A stretch of DNA of 19,789 nucleotides from Candidatus Beckwithbacteria bacterium. Its GTDB lineage: Bacteria > Patescibacteriota > Microgenomatia > UBA1400 > UBA1449. The stretch is taken from NCBI GenBank assembly GCA_012798485.1, contig JAAZND010000085.1, forward strand, positions 1 to 19,789, read 5' to 3'. Shown piece after piece: positions 12,775 to 19,789 of the stretch. The first letter of the stretch is position 1; the number at the start of each line of letters is the position of its first letter. The position numbers and the translations under genes are program-made. The notes under the pieces are model-generated. The model saw only the letters and a program-made list of their open reading frames with translations. It was not told the DNA's origin and searched no databases.

Positions 12775-14609
12775 TCAAAGATCTCAATCCTGTACAGCTT
12801 CAAGCAGTTAAGCAAAATAATTTTCCTCTTATTATTACAGCTGGTCCTGGAACGGGGAAAACTAAAACTTTGGTTGCTAAAATTGTCTACTTAATCCAAG
12901 AAAAAAAGATTGATCCAACTAAAATTTTGGCAATTACTTTTAGTAAAAAAGCGGCGTCGGAGATTAAAACTAGAGTTAGAGAAAAATTTAAAGTAGAGAC
13001 CCTCCGCCATGACGGAGCGTCTCTAAAAATAAATACTTTTCACAGTTTAGCCTGGCAGATTTTAGAAAAACAAAATTTGACAGCAAAAATTAAAATTATT
13101 GAAGACAAAGAACAATTAAGCCTCATTAAAGATTTAGTTAAAAAAAATAATAATGAGAATATCAAGAAAAGCAAAGCTAAAAATTTGCTTCTAGCTGTTT
13201 CTCAATTTAAACAAGAACAAGTTTTAAATCCTTCTGTCAAACATTGCTTGACGTCTCCCTTTATCAAGGAAAATTATTTATGTGATTTTGTAGAGCAATA
13301 TCAAGCTTATTTAATAGAAAACAATTACTTGGATTACGATGATCTTTTAATTCGAGCCTTTCAATTTTTACAAAATAGAAAATCAGAATTCAGTTATTTT
13401 TTTGACTATATTCTGGTTGATGAATTTCAAGATACCAATTTACTCCAATATGAGATGATTAAATTGCTTTCTGCAAATCAAAAAATTTGCGTGATTGGTG
13501 ATCCCCTACAGTCAATTTACGCTTTTCGCGGCGCTAATGCCCAAGCTTTCGAATTTTTCCGTCGTGATTTTCTCAAATATCGGGAGATTTTTTTAAAAGA
13601 AAATTACCGCAATTGTCAAAATATTATTGAAGCCAGTCATTGTCTTTTTTCTGATTCTTATAAAACTCAAAGTCTTAGTGCCTTTCCAGGCCAAGTTATA
13701 TATATAGAAACTTTAAATGAATATAGTGAAGCTGACTGGATTCTTGCCAAAATTAATGAACTTATCGGTGGCACAGATTTAGTCAAAGCCAGTGAGCATT
13801 TTGCAAATGACACCAAATTAGGTTTTAAAGATTTTGCCATCATCTATCGTCTGCATTACTTATCCAAAGTGTTGCAAAAAAAATTTGAAGAAAATGGTAT
13901 TCCCTATCAGATGATTGGCAATTTTAGCATTTTTGAAAAAAAAGAAGTCAAGTTTATTATCAACTGTTTAAAATATAGTAAATTTAAAGATCAGGAAAGT
14001 TTGGCTGAACTTTTAATTTTTTTTGAAAAACTAAATAAATCAGCCAGACAGGCAAATGAAGCGAAAATTGCCAAGCTTTCAGATTTTTCTTCCCAAAAAT
14101 TTAAACTTTTGGATTTAGTCGAAGAAATCATCAAACTTTTTGAACTTCCCAAAAATGAAAATATCAACCAGTTTCTGTCTCAAATTTTTCAGTTTAATGA
14201 AAAAGAAGATAGTTTAAAAGCCTTATTTACTTACTTAGATTATCTAGAAGAAAATGAATATTATGATCAGATGACCGAGAAAATTACTTTTCTCTCAATG
14301 CATGCAGCCAAAGGCTTGGAATTTACTTATGTTTTTATTTGCGGTTTTGAAGATGGCTTGATTCCTTTTGCCAAAAATGAAGATCTAGAAGAAGAAAAAA
14401 GACTTTTTTATGTAAGTTTGACTAGAGCTAAAGCCGGAGTATTTTTGCTCACTACACAAACTAGAAATAGACAAAAGACTAAGATTTCTCCATTTTTGGA
14501 TTTAATCGATACCTGTTTTTATGAAAAACAAAAAGATGAAGCCATTGCCAAATTTATCAAAAAAAGAGAAAAAGAAAAACAAAAGAAAGCCCAAATGACT
14601 TTATTTTAG
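12771..14609 (+). CDS. UvrD/PcrA-like SF1 DNA helicase
   Basis: The 612-aa protein is an SF1A helicase with 3'-5' polarity expected. Motifs: Q-motif LNPVQLQAV (5-13), Walker A AGPGTGKT (24-31), Ia ITFSKKAASEIKTRV (55-69), Ib INTFHSLAW (87-95), II VDEFQDTN (216-223), III GDPLQSIYAFRGA (243-255), IV LKENYRN (275-281), V ITFLSMHAAKGLEFTYVFICG, and VI EEEKRLFYVSLTRAK. It is shorter than UvrD/PcrA (about 720), with reduced 1B/2B domains. Residues 75-85 (between Ia and Ib) are encoded by a GC-rich palindrome that looks inserted. The C-terminus is a charged tail ending KKAQMTLF, whose QMTLF matches the bacterial beta-clamp motif QL(S/D)LF at four of five positions. It overlaps the GNAT gene by four bases and is co-transcribed with EndoQ. 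Confidence 0.92.
   Translation: MIKDLNPVQLQAVKQNNFPLIITAGPGTGKTKTLVAKIVYLIQEKKIDPTKILAITFSKKAASEIKTRVREKFKVETLRHDGASLKINTFHSLAWQILEKQNLTAKIKIIEDKEQLSLIKDLVKKNNNENIKKSKAKNLLLAVSQFKQEQVLNPSVKHCLTSPFIKENYLCDFVEQYQAYLIENNYLDYDDLLIRAFQFLQNRKSEFSYFFDYILVDEFQDTNLLQYEMIKLLSANQKICVIGDPLQSIYAFRGANAQAFEFFRRDFLKYREIFLKENYRNCQNIIEASHCLFSDSYKTQSLSAFPGQVIYIETLNEYSEADWILAKINELIGGTDLVKASEHFANDTKLGFKDFAIIYRLHYLSKVLQKKFEENGIPYQMIGNFSIFEKKEVKFIINCLKYSKFKDQESLAELLIFFEKLNKSARQANEAKIAKLSDFSSQKFKLLDLVEEIIKLFELPKNENINQFLSQIFQFNEKEDSLKALFTYLDYLEENEYYDQMTEKITFLSMHAAKGLEFTYVFICGFEDGLIPFAKNEDLEEEKRLFYVSLTRAKAGVFLLTTQTRNRQKTKISPFLDLIDTCFYEKQKDEAIAKFIKKREKEKQKKAQMTLF
12994..13025 (+). repeat. GC-rich palindrome inserted in frame in the helicase gene
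   Basis: TAGAGACCCTCCG (12994-13006) is complementary to CGGAGCGTCTCTA (13013-13025) with a single C-C mismatch, leaving a six-base loop. It encodes helicase residues 75-85 (VETLRHDGASL) between motifs Ia and Ib. Its base composition is far from that of its surroundings. The layout resembles palindromic elements that insert in protein genes, such as the Rickettsia palindromic elements. No second copy is in the window. Confidence 0.6.
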
Positions 14610-14620
14610 GTTATTTAAAG

Positions 14621-14648
14621 ATAAAGCTAGATTTTTTCTAAACTTTAT
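14621..14648 (+). terminator. Possible bidirectional terminator between helicase and DUF378 genes
   Basis: ATAAAG-C-TAG (14621-14630) can pair with CTA-AA-CTTTAT (14638-14648) around an ATTTTTT loop, followed by TTTTC. It lies in the short gap between two convergent genes and overlaps the DUF378 stop codon. The stem is AT-rich with a small internal loop, so this is tentative. Confidence 0.3.
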
Positions 14649-14844
14649 TTTCTGATGAAAGACTGGTAATAGCCAAGTATAAAGCTCCCAGACCAACTAA
14701 AGAATAAATTATCCTCGAGATTAAAGACATAGTTCCAAAAATATTTGCTACAAGATCAAGATTAAAGAGTCCAACTAGTCCCCAATTTAAACCTCCAATA
14801 ACTACAAGAAGTAAAGCCAGTATTTTTAAAGGTGATTTATCCAT
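14638..14844 (-). CDS. DUF378 family small membrane protein
   Basis: This 68-aa protein has two hydrophobic helices (about 5-25 and 36-58) and the DUF378 signature LLVVIGGLNWGLVGLFNLDL followed by an SRIIYSLVGLGALYL block. The family is widespread and its function is unknown. I chose the ATG at 14844. An in-frame GTG at 14856 lies inside the Shine-Dalgarno sequence itself and cannot be used with it, whereas from the ATG the AGGAGG is 11 nt upstream. The gene converges with the helicase gene and its stop lies inside a possible shared terminator. Confidence 0.88.
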   Translation of the reverse strand: MDKSPLKILALLLVVIGGLNWGLVGLFNLDLVANIFGTMSLISRIIYSLVGLGALYLAITSLSSENKV

Positions 14845-14851
14845 TTTTTTA

Positions 14852-14862
14852 CTCACCTCCTT
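14852..14862 (-). promoter_or_regulatory. Near-perfect Shine-Dalgarno (AAGGAGGTGAG) for the DUF378 gene
   Basis: The minus strand reads AAGGAGGTGAG, a match to the 16S 3' end over at least nine bases. It decides the start at 14844 over the GTG at 14856 and is one of only three strong ribosome-binding sites in the window. Confidence 0.75.
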
Positions 14863-14910
14863 TCAGAAATTAAGAAAAAAAACAGTTAACTTTATTTTAA
14901 GAAAATTTAT

Positions 14911-15884
14911 TCAAATTACAAACCATAAAGGATGTGTATTGCTTGTTGAGGCAGGAAGTTTTTGAAAATTAAGATATGTCAAGCGAATAGTCTTATTCTG
15001 GAAATTAACAACCCCTTTTTCAAAGCTAACCGTAAGATATGGATCTAATTTTTTAAATTGAGCTTCTATTATCTCTAAACCTACTGTTTCAGTAACAGCT
15101 CTGGCAACTAACCTAGGAGGTACTGTTAATCCTTCTTAAGATTGAGATATTAACCTTTTTTGCTTTTTTGAAAAATCAATATCAATAACCATAAATTCAT
15201 TAGCTTGGGCTTGATTTTTAACACAGTAAACCACCCTTAAAGTATAACAATCTACAGCATGAATACTGACAAAATTTCCGTCATCTTTATAAATTGTCTG
15301 ACCTACTTCTCTTTTGACCGGTAGTATAGTTTTTTGTTTTTTTCTCCGCCTCTATCTCAAAAGAAAAAGTAGAAAATCCAAGATTTTGTTTCAGTTTCGC
15401 AGAAGCCCGAATAGATTCTTCTGATCCTTCTTCATAATCGAAAAAATCTGCAACTAATTGATTAAACTCTGAATCATGATTATCTTTATTTTTTCCTTTA
15501 AGATTATATTTTTCAAAATAGCTAAAATAATAAATGGACATTCAGAATTATTAGCTCGACCTATCATGATATCTCTTTGTAATAGTAATTTTTGTAATGG
15601 AATATGAGGTTGTTTAAGCAACTCTCTCTGTTTTTCTGTAAGATAGCCAATTATTTCGCAATAATCTATAAGATTTGGATTAAGATTTTGTGATATTTGC
15701 AAGCTCTGATATTTAAAAGTCCATCTCCATCGTTCTGAAGCGATAGTAGACCTAAATCTTGAAATCTTTTAAGCTCTAATAAATCATGAAGAGGGTTTGA
15801 TGGGAAATTTGTAGGGATTAATTCTTCTAACGGATAATTTTCTTCGCCGTGATATGTGATGATTCTGCTAGCATAATTAAAAGA
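14911..15884 (-). pseudogene. Decayed gene of unknown function, about 320 codons, three frameshifts and one stop
   Basis: Minus-strand reading gives four consecutive coding-like segments in different frames. Segment 1 starts near 15884 (NYASRIITYHGEENYPLEEL). Segment 2 contains NLIDYCEIIGYLTEKQRELL. Segment 3 contains SEFNQLVADFFDYEEGSEES. Segment 4 has TILPVKREVGQTIYKDDGNF and continues to TGA at 14911, broken by TAA at 15136-15138. The three breaks coincide with homopolymers: a T4 run near 15717, an A6 run near 15491 and an A7 run near 15338 (on the minus strand). Adding a T, adding an A and removing an A respectively restores one continuous frame. No ATG in the first frame is evident, so the start may also be damaged. 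I recognise no family; it lacks obvious membrane segments. Sequencing error cannot be excluded, but the extra stop argues for true decay. Confidence 0.65.
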
Positions 15885-15912
15885 TTATGGCAAAAAAAGA
15901 TTCATTTTAAAA

Positions 15913-17013
15913 TCATTTTTGATTTGTTTGAAGTTTTTGGCTTTCTTCCTTTAACTTATCTAATATTTTTTGGCTTTCCTTTCCTTCTGGCAAATAAGCT
16001 TGACCATAATTTCTAATTTTAATTGGGGTGAATTGAGCGTCAATCAATTTATTTTCATAAAAAATATATTTGCCAATTATTCCTTGTTTGGTCTCCTCAC
16101 TCCACTCCTGATCAAAAACGAAATTACCATGAGCATAAGTGATTAATTTATCGTGATAAATTTCTACTGGCTGAATCCAGTGAGGATGATTGCCAATAAC
16201 CAGATCAGCTCCATGATCAATTGCAAAATGAGCCAGCTGCCTATTTTCTTCCTCCGGCTGAGGCATATATTCTACACCCCAGTGAAAAACAATAATGACA
16301 ATTTGAGCTTTTTTCCGAGCTTCACTCAAATCTTTTTTAATTTGCTCTTTGTCTATCCAGCTGATGCCATTTTCTTTATAGCCAATTTGATTATAGGATA
16401 GAAAAGCAAAAGTGGTATTTTTAATCTTTTGATAAAAAATATTATTATTACCAATAAAATTGATATTATTTTTTTTAAGTATATCTAAAGTTTCATTAAT
16501 TCCATCGATTCCATAATTTCCAAAATGATTGTTAGCAACATTAACTAAATCAATGCCCGCCAGTTTTATGCCTTCAAGATGTTTTTGGCTCCCACAAAAA
16601 ACCATGCCTTCATTAATAACTGGACAATTTGCAATTAACGGGCTTTCAAGGTTAGTTAAAGTTAAATCTGCGTTAGCAGTGATTGAAGCAACATTTCTGA
16701 CTGGCCAGGTAAAATCATTCTTTTGTGTGGCCATGAAATTAACAGATCGTGCTGGAATATAATCACCGGTAGCAATAATTGTAATTTTTTGCTCGGCAGA
16801 AAGAGTGGCTGTCCAATCGTGATTATCAGCAAAAATTTTGTCTAAAGTAAGATGTTCCGGAATATATAAAACCTTCTGATTTTGAGTTTGAGTAATCAAT
16901 TTGCTTAAAGGAGAAAGAGGTTTTTGTTTTTCTTTTGGGAAATTTATTGAAATAAAGAAAAGTAAAAAAGAAAAAAATATTATTGAAATAAGAATTAGAA
17001 ATATTTTTCTCAT
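15913..17013 (-). CDS. CapA-family metallophosphatase-like protein, membrane anchored
   Basis: The 366-aa protein has an N-terminal uncleaved-type hydrophobic anchor (residues 4-24), a linker to about 75, and a CapA/PgsA calcineurin-like domain. Motifs are IATGDYIPAR (80-89), LTNLESPL (119-126), VANNHFGNYG (159-168), VFHWGVEYMP (242-251), IGNHPHWIQP (273-282) and YAHGNFVFDQ (293-302). These give the metal-binding Asp, Asn and His set of the fold. Family members take part in poly-gamma-glutamate or capsule synthesis in Bacillus, but most bacterial homologues have no proven substrate. The domain would lie outside the membrane. No capsule synthesis partners (CapB/CapC) are nearby. The gene ends with TGA. 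The start at 17013 places the hydrophobic anchor right at the N-terminus. Confidence 0.87.
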   Translation of the reverse strand: MRKIFLILISIIFFSFLLFFISINFPKEKQKPLSPLSKLITQTQNQKVLYIPEHLTLDKIFADNHDWTATLSAEQKITIIATGDYIPARSVNFMATQKNDFTWPVRNVASITANADLTLTNLESPLIANCPVINEGMVFCGSQKHLEGIKLAGIDLVNVANNHFGNYGIDGINETLDILKKNNINFIGNNNIFYQKIKNTTFAFLSYNQIGYKENGISWIDKEQIKKDLSEARKKAQIVIIVFHWGVEYMPQPEEENRQLAHFAIDHGADLVIGNHPHWIQPVEIYHDKLITYAHGNFVFDQEWSEETKQGIIGKYIFYENKLIDAQFTPIKIRNYGQAYLPEGKESQKILDKLKEESQKLQTNQK

Positions 17014-17090
17014 AAATTAATAACTATATATATCAATAAAAATATATTAAAGATATTATGTCTTTTTTTGAAGAGAAAATCTAGAATTAA

Positions 17091-18734
17091 TTATTTTTTA
17101 TAAAGCAGACTGACGTATTCATCAAACATTCTGGTAGTGCTAAATTGTTTGCTTAACTCAATCGATCTTTTCATCATTTTGAGCCATCTTTGGGGAATAT
17201 TTTCTGGATCTCTTTCATAATATAAAGGGATAATTTGCGTTTCTAGAATATCATAAATACTACTGGCTGTATTTTTAGGATCAATGACAAAACCAATGCC
17301 ATCCCAATCAACCTCATAAGACCAGCCGTCAGGAACAGTAAAATGTAAAACACCATTGGAAATTGCTTTCATACCAGAAGTACCACTGGCTTCCATACCA
17401 TAAACTGGATCATTGAGCCAAACATCGCTGCCTTTAGTCATCATTTTGCCAATATCAATATTGTAGTTTGGAATATAGATAGCATAGCCATTTAATTCCC
17501 CTTGCATAAAATTAATAGCTTCTTGTAAAATCATTTTACCTCTAGTATCCAGAACATGAGCTTTGCCAGAAATAAGAATTTGGATTGGTCTAGTCGGATC
17601 TTTAACGATTTTGGTAAGTCTATCTATATCCTCAAATAATTTATTAAGTTGTTTATACTCCGCAATTCTTCTTGCCCATGAGATTACCAGTCTTTCCGGA
17701 TCATAACCAAAACCGGTTTGTTGTCTGACAAACTCCATTAATTCTTGTTTTTTCTTTTTATGCACAAACCACAGATCAGTTTTATCTTTATTACAGTCTC
17801 TAATTTCTGGATCTTGCCAGGTTGGCATATGAACTCCATTAGTGACATTACACCAGTTGTATTCTGGCCATGATTTTTTGGATAATTCTGTATGTAGCTT
17901 ACTGACGCCGGAAGCCTTGCAGGAAACATTCAAAGCAAATCTAGTCACCACAAAATTTTCTGCGTTATTTTCCATACCTGGTTCTAAAAGTTGATCAATG
18001 CTGATTCCCATTTTATCAGCATAATATTGTCCATACATACGCAAAAGGTTGATATTATAGCCAGGATTACCAGCTCCCACCAAAGTGTGATTGGTATAAA
18101 CAGTTTTTTCTCTGGCTTTTTTGGCTGCTTCTTCATAAGTTAAACCGCCTTGATCCATAAAATGACGAATCAGTTGCCAATGTAAAAAAGCCGGTCGACC
18201 TTCATTAATATGATAAAGACTAGGATGAATATTAAGGGCGTGCAAAAGTTTAACGCCACCAATGCCTAAAATTAATTGCTGTTTAATAATTGCTTCTTCT
18301 GTCCCAGAATAAAGTGCATGAGTAATATTTCTTTCTTGAAGTAAATTCTGGTCAGTTTCTGTATCAAGAAGGTATAAAACATTACCATTACGTAAAGTTT
18401 CTTTCCAACATCTACACCAGACATCAATTTGAGTTAAATGAACTTTAATAAACAACGGCATTTCATCGATATAAACATGCTCAACTCCCTCTGATAAAGG
18501 GTCATAATGAAAATCTTCTTCTATTTGTCTTCCATCATCATCAACTTTTTGTTTGACACCTTCTCCACGATACAAAAGACCAACGGCAATTAAAGGAAAT
18601 TTACGATCATCAGCTTCTTTGATTGTGTCGCCTGCTAGAATACCTAAACCGCCAGCATAAATAGGAAGACTGCTTTTGAGTCCATATTCAGTACAAAAGT
18701 AAGCAACTGGATGTTCTGGGCTGATTTCATACAT
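17091..18734 (-). CDS. glgP: Alpha-glucan (glycogen/maltodextrin) phosphorylase
   Basis: The 547-aa enzyme belongs to the short alpha-glucan phosphorylase group (GT35), releasing glucose-1-phosphate from glycogen or maltodextrins. The N-terminus AYFCTEYGL with LPIYAGGLGILAGD (23-36) is characteristic. Further landmarks are YHINEGRPAFL (174-184), TVYTNHTLVGAGN (211-223), NVTNGVHMPTW (296-306), WARRIAEYKQ (353-362, phosphate/PLP-phosphate site) and EASGTSGMKAISNG (448-461), with the pyridoxal-phosphate lysine Lys456. It is about 300 residues shorter than E. coli MalP/GlgP and lacks the N-terminal regulatory extension, as is normal for this group. It lies downstream of the isomerase gene on the same strand, with a terminator between them. 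A candidate promoter is at 18766-18795. Confidence 0.93.
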   Translation of the reverse strand: MYEISPEHPVAYFCTEYGLKSSLPIYAGGLGILAGDTIKEADDRKFPLIAVGLLYRGEGVKQKVDDDGRQIEEDFHYDPLSEGVEHVYIDEMPLFIKVHLTQIDVWCRCWKETLRNGNVLYLLDTETDQNLLQERNITHALYSGTEEAIIKQQLILGIGGVKLLHALNIHPSLYHINEGRPAFLHWQLIRHFMDQGGLTYEEAAKKAREKTVYTNHTLVGAGNPGYNINLLRMYGQYYADKMGISIDQLLEPGMENNAENFVVTRFALNVSCKASGVSKLHTELSKKSWPEYNWCNVTNGVHMPTWQDPEIRDCNKDKTDLWFVHKKKKQELMEFVRQQTGFGYDPERLVISWARRIAEYKQLNKLFEDIDRLTKIVKDPTRPIQILISGKAHVLDTRGKMILQEAINFMQGELNGYAIYIPNYNIDIGKMMTKGSDVWLNDPVYGMEASGTSGMKAISNGVLHFTVPDGWSYEVDWDGIGFVIDPKNTASSIYDILETQIIPLYYERDPENIPQRWLKMMKRSIELSKQFSTTRMFDEYVSLLYKK

Positions 18735-18765
18735 AGGCAGATAAAAAAGTTAAATTAATATATTT

Positions 18766-18795
18766 AGCATAGCAAAGAAATAATATAGAACACAA
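18766..18795 (-). promoter_or_regulatory. Candidate promoter for the alpha-glucan phosphorylase gene
   Basis: On the minus strand TTGTGT (18795-18790) and TATGCT (18771-18766) are separated by 18 bp, giving a leader of about 25 nt to the ATG at 18734. There is no Shine-Dalgarno sequence. Position downstream of the terminator at 18824-18855 fits an independent unit. Confidence 0.35.
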
Positions 18796-18823
18796 GTTGG
18801 AGTTTTTTTAAATTTAAAGAAAA

Positions 18824-18855
18824 ATTCTGAACCTGAAAAATATCAGGCTCAGAAT
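18824..18855 (-). terminator. Terminator of the isomerase gene, built from a TGTCATTCTGAG-type repeat
   Basis: ATTCTGA-A-CCTGA (18824-18836) pairs with TCAGG-C-TCAGAAT (18843-18855) around AAAAAT-A, giving 12 paired bases and one mismatch. On the minus strand it is followed by TTTTTCTTT, so it terminates transcription from 18876. The minus-strand 5' end reads TGTCATTCTGAG, nearly the same as the end of the element at 4841 (TGTCATTCCGAG). Confidence 0.65.
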
Positions 18856-18875
18856 GACAAAAATTTAAGTATAAA

Positions 18876-19789
18876 TTAGCTTTTATAAGTAATTTTTTCT
18901 TCTTTGATTTTTTTCATTTTATCTTCAATTTCTTGGGCTTTATGACGATAATCAGGATGACCTAATAAACCATAAATATATTGTTTACCGAATTCTACTC
19001 CAGGTTGATCAAAAGCATTAACGCCAAGTAGTTCTGCCAGATAAACAATTCCCATTTCAAATAAAATTATTAAAGCACCAAGGTTTTGTTCATCAAGGCA
19101 TTCAATTTCTAAACAGGCTGAAGGTCTTTCGTTATTAGCCATGGAAAGTCGTGTAGCCTCACATTCAAATTTGATCACATCTTCCACAGGAGTCATGTGT
19201 AAATATTCCAATTCTTTAATATCTTTTTCATTGATTACGATTTCTGAAGCATAATGTTTGGCTTTTAAAAACATAAAAGTACTGACCCATTTACCTTGAT
19301 TATAAAATTGAATCTGAGAATGCTGATCAGCTGGACCAATGGCTTTGATTGGTAAAATTCCTTTACCATCTTTACCAATTGATTCAGCCCAAAGTTGTCT
19401 AAACCAGTTGGCAAATAATTCCAAACGGTAAATATAAGGAATCAAAACTACTGTATCAATCTTTTTTTCTTTTTGAAAACGAAAATGAGCTAAAGCAATT
19501 TGCCAAGCCATATTTTTGTCCATGGCGGCCTGTGTTAATTCTTCTGCCATTTTATTAGCCCCAAGTAGTAATTCTTCGACATTGATTCCCATAGCCAAAG
19601 CTGGTAAAAGTCCTACAGCCGAGAGTACCGAAAATCTACCGCCAACATTATCTGGAACTTCGAGTGTCAAAATATTATTTTTGTTTGCTTCTTTTCTTAA
19701 AATTCCTTCTTTTTTATCAGTAGTAAAGACAAAATGTTTTTGCCAATTATTAACTTTATCAGTAATAAATTTTTTAAATAGTAAAAAAG
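18876..19789 (-). CDS. pgi: Glucose-6-phosphate isomerase, partial (N-terminus beyond window)
   Basis: The frame is open from the window edge (19789) to the stop at 18876, giving 304 codons of the C-terminal two-thirds of the enzyme. It interconverts glucose-6-phosphate and fructose-6-phosphate in the cytoplasm. The signature GGRFSVLSAVGLLPALAMGI is present, as are the catalytic ESIGKDGKGILP (active-site Glu), GPADQHSQIQFYNQG (His) and FDQPGVEFGKQ (Lys near the C-terminus) blocks. The family is about 430-550 aa long, so roughly 120-200 residues are missing at the edge. An internal TTG (19670) is not a real start: coding sequence continues upstream of it (FVFTTDKKEGILRKEA). With the phosphorylase it suggests glucan breakdown into glycolysis, with phosphoglucomutase not seen here. 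Confidence 0.95.
   Translation of the reverse strand, partial: FLLFKKFITDKVNNWQKHFVFTTDKKEGILRKEANKNNILTLEVPDNVGGRFSVLSAVGLLPALAMGINVEELLLGANKMAEELTQAAMDKNMAWQIALAHFRFQKEKKIDTVVLIPYIYRLELFANWFRQLWAESIGKDGKGILPIKAIGPADQHSQIQFYNQGKWVSTFMFLKAKHYASEIVINEKDIKELEYLHMTPVEDVIKFECEATRLSMANNERPSACLEIECLDEQNLGALIILFEMGIVYLAELLGVNAFDQPGVEFGKQYIYGLLGHPDYRHKAQEIEDKMKKIKEEKITYKS

Noticed and set aside
12961..13060. The helicase palindrome as an intragenic terminator
   Set aside because: The stem is strong but is followed by A-rich rather than T-rich sequence on the plus strand, so it does not form a rho-independent terminator in the sense direction.
14845..14856. GTG start for the DUF378 gene
   Set aside because: The GTG is part of the Shine-Dalgarno sequence itself. 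The ATG at 14844 has proper spacing.
15893..15916. Terminator after the CapA gene
   Set aside because: Only a 4-5 bp AT-rich stem before a T-run can be drawn on the minus strand, which is too weak to call in such AT-rich DNA.
1..19789. UGA read as glycine (as in Gracilibacteria/SR1)
   Set aside because: Several full-length genes end at TGA in the expected place, and in-frame TGA is not found at conserved glycine positions.

Overview
The window is a strongly AT-rich, gene-dense bacterial chromosome segment. It uses the standard code: TGA is a stop for several genes (the tail-anchored hypothetical at 10859, the GNAT gene at 12774, CapA at 15913), so it is not one of the UGA-glycine lineages. 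Compact genes, almost no Shine-Dalgarno sequences, -10 boxes lying 6-8 nt before several ATGs, and a gene set of EndoQ, an Rpf-like muralidase, AlkD-like and DrrAB-like proteins suggest an uncultivated Patescibacteria/CPR-type genome. That assignment is inference; there is no rRNA or other marker here. I saw no tRNA, rRNA or CRISPR.

Layout. 1-132: tail of an IS1595-type transposase. 183-965 (-): PlsC-like acyltransferase, divergent from an exported Rpf/lysozyme-like muralidase (1111-1668) and a polytopic membrane protein of unknown function (1697-2827). 2846-3607 (-): exonuclease III. 3665-4474: patatin-like phospholipase. 4475-4955: a gene-poor stretch holding a compact transcription unit (promoter, 18-bp perfect stem, strong Shine-Dalgarno, 17-codon ORF, GC-rich terminator) and then a REP-like palindromic element placed between an extended -10 promoter and rlmN (4956-5960). 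6010-7570: DrrA/DrrB-type ABC exporter pair. 7567-8268 (-): AlkD-like DNA glycosylase. 8289-10112 (-): BipA/TypA GTPase. 10314-10859: tail-anchored hypothetical. 10956-14609: a likely operon of EndoQ, a GNAT acetyltransferase and a UvrD-like helicase. 14638-14844 (-): DUF378 membrane protein. 14911-15884 (-): a decayed gene with three frameshifts and a stop. 15913-17013 (-): CapA-like metallophosphatase. 17091-18734 (-): alpha-glucan phosphorylase. 18876-19789 (-): glucose-6-phosphate isomerase, running off the window.

How the genes fit together. There is a DNA-repair theme (exonuclease III, AlkD-like, EndoQ, UvrD-like helicase); EndoQ and the helicase are in one operon and the helicase ends in a clamp-binding-like motif. 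A small glucan-use block converts glucan to glucose-1-phosphate (GlgP) and interconverts glucose-6-phosphate and fructose-6-phosphate (Pgi); phosphoglucomutase is not in the window. The envelope group comprises the acyltransferase, muralidase, patatin, ABC exporter and CapA.

The most unusual signals are the structured RNA/17-aa peptide unit at 4549-4815, the palindromic element in the rlmN leader, an in-frame GC-rich palindrome inside the helicase gene, and the homopolymer-associated frameshifts of the pseudogene.
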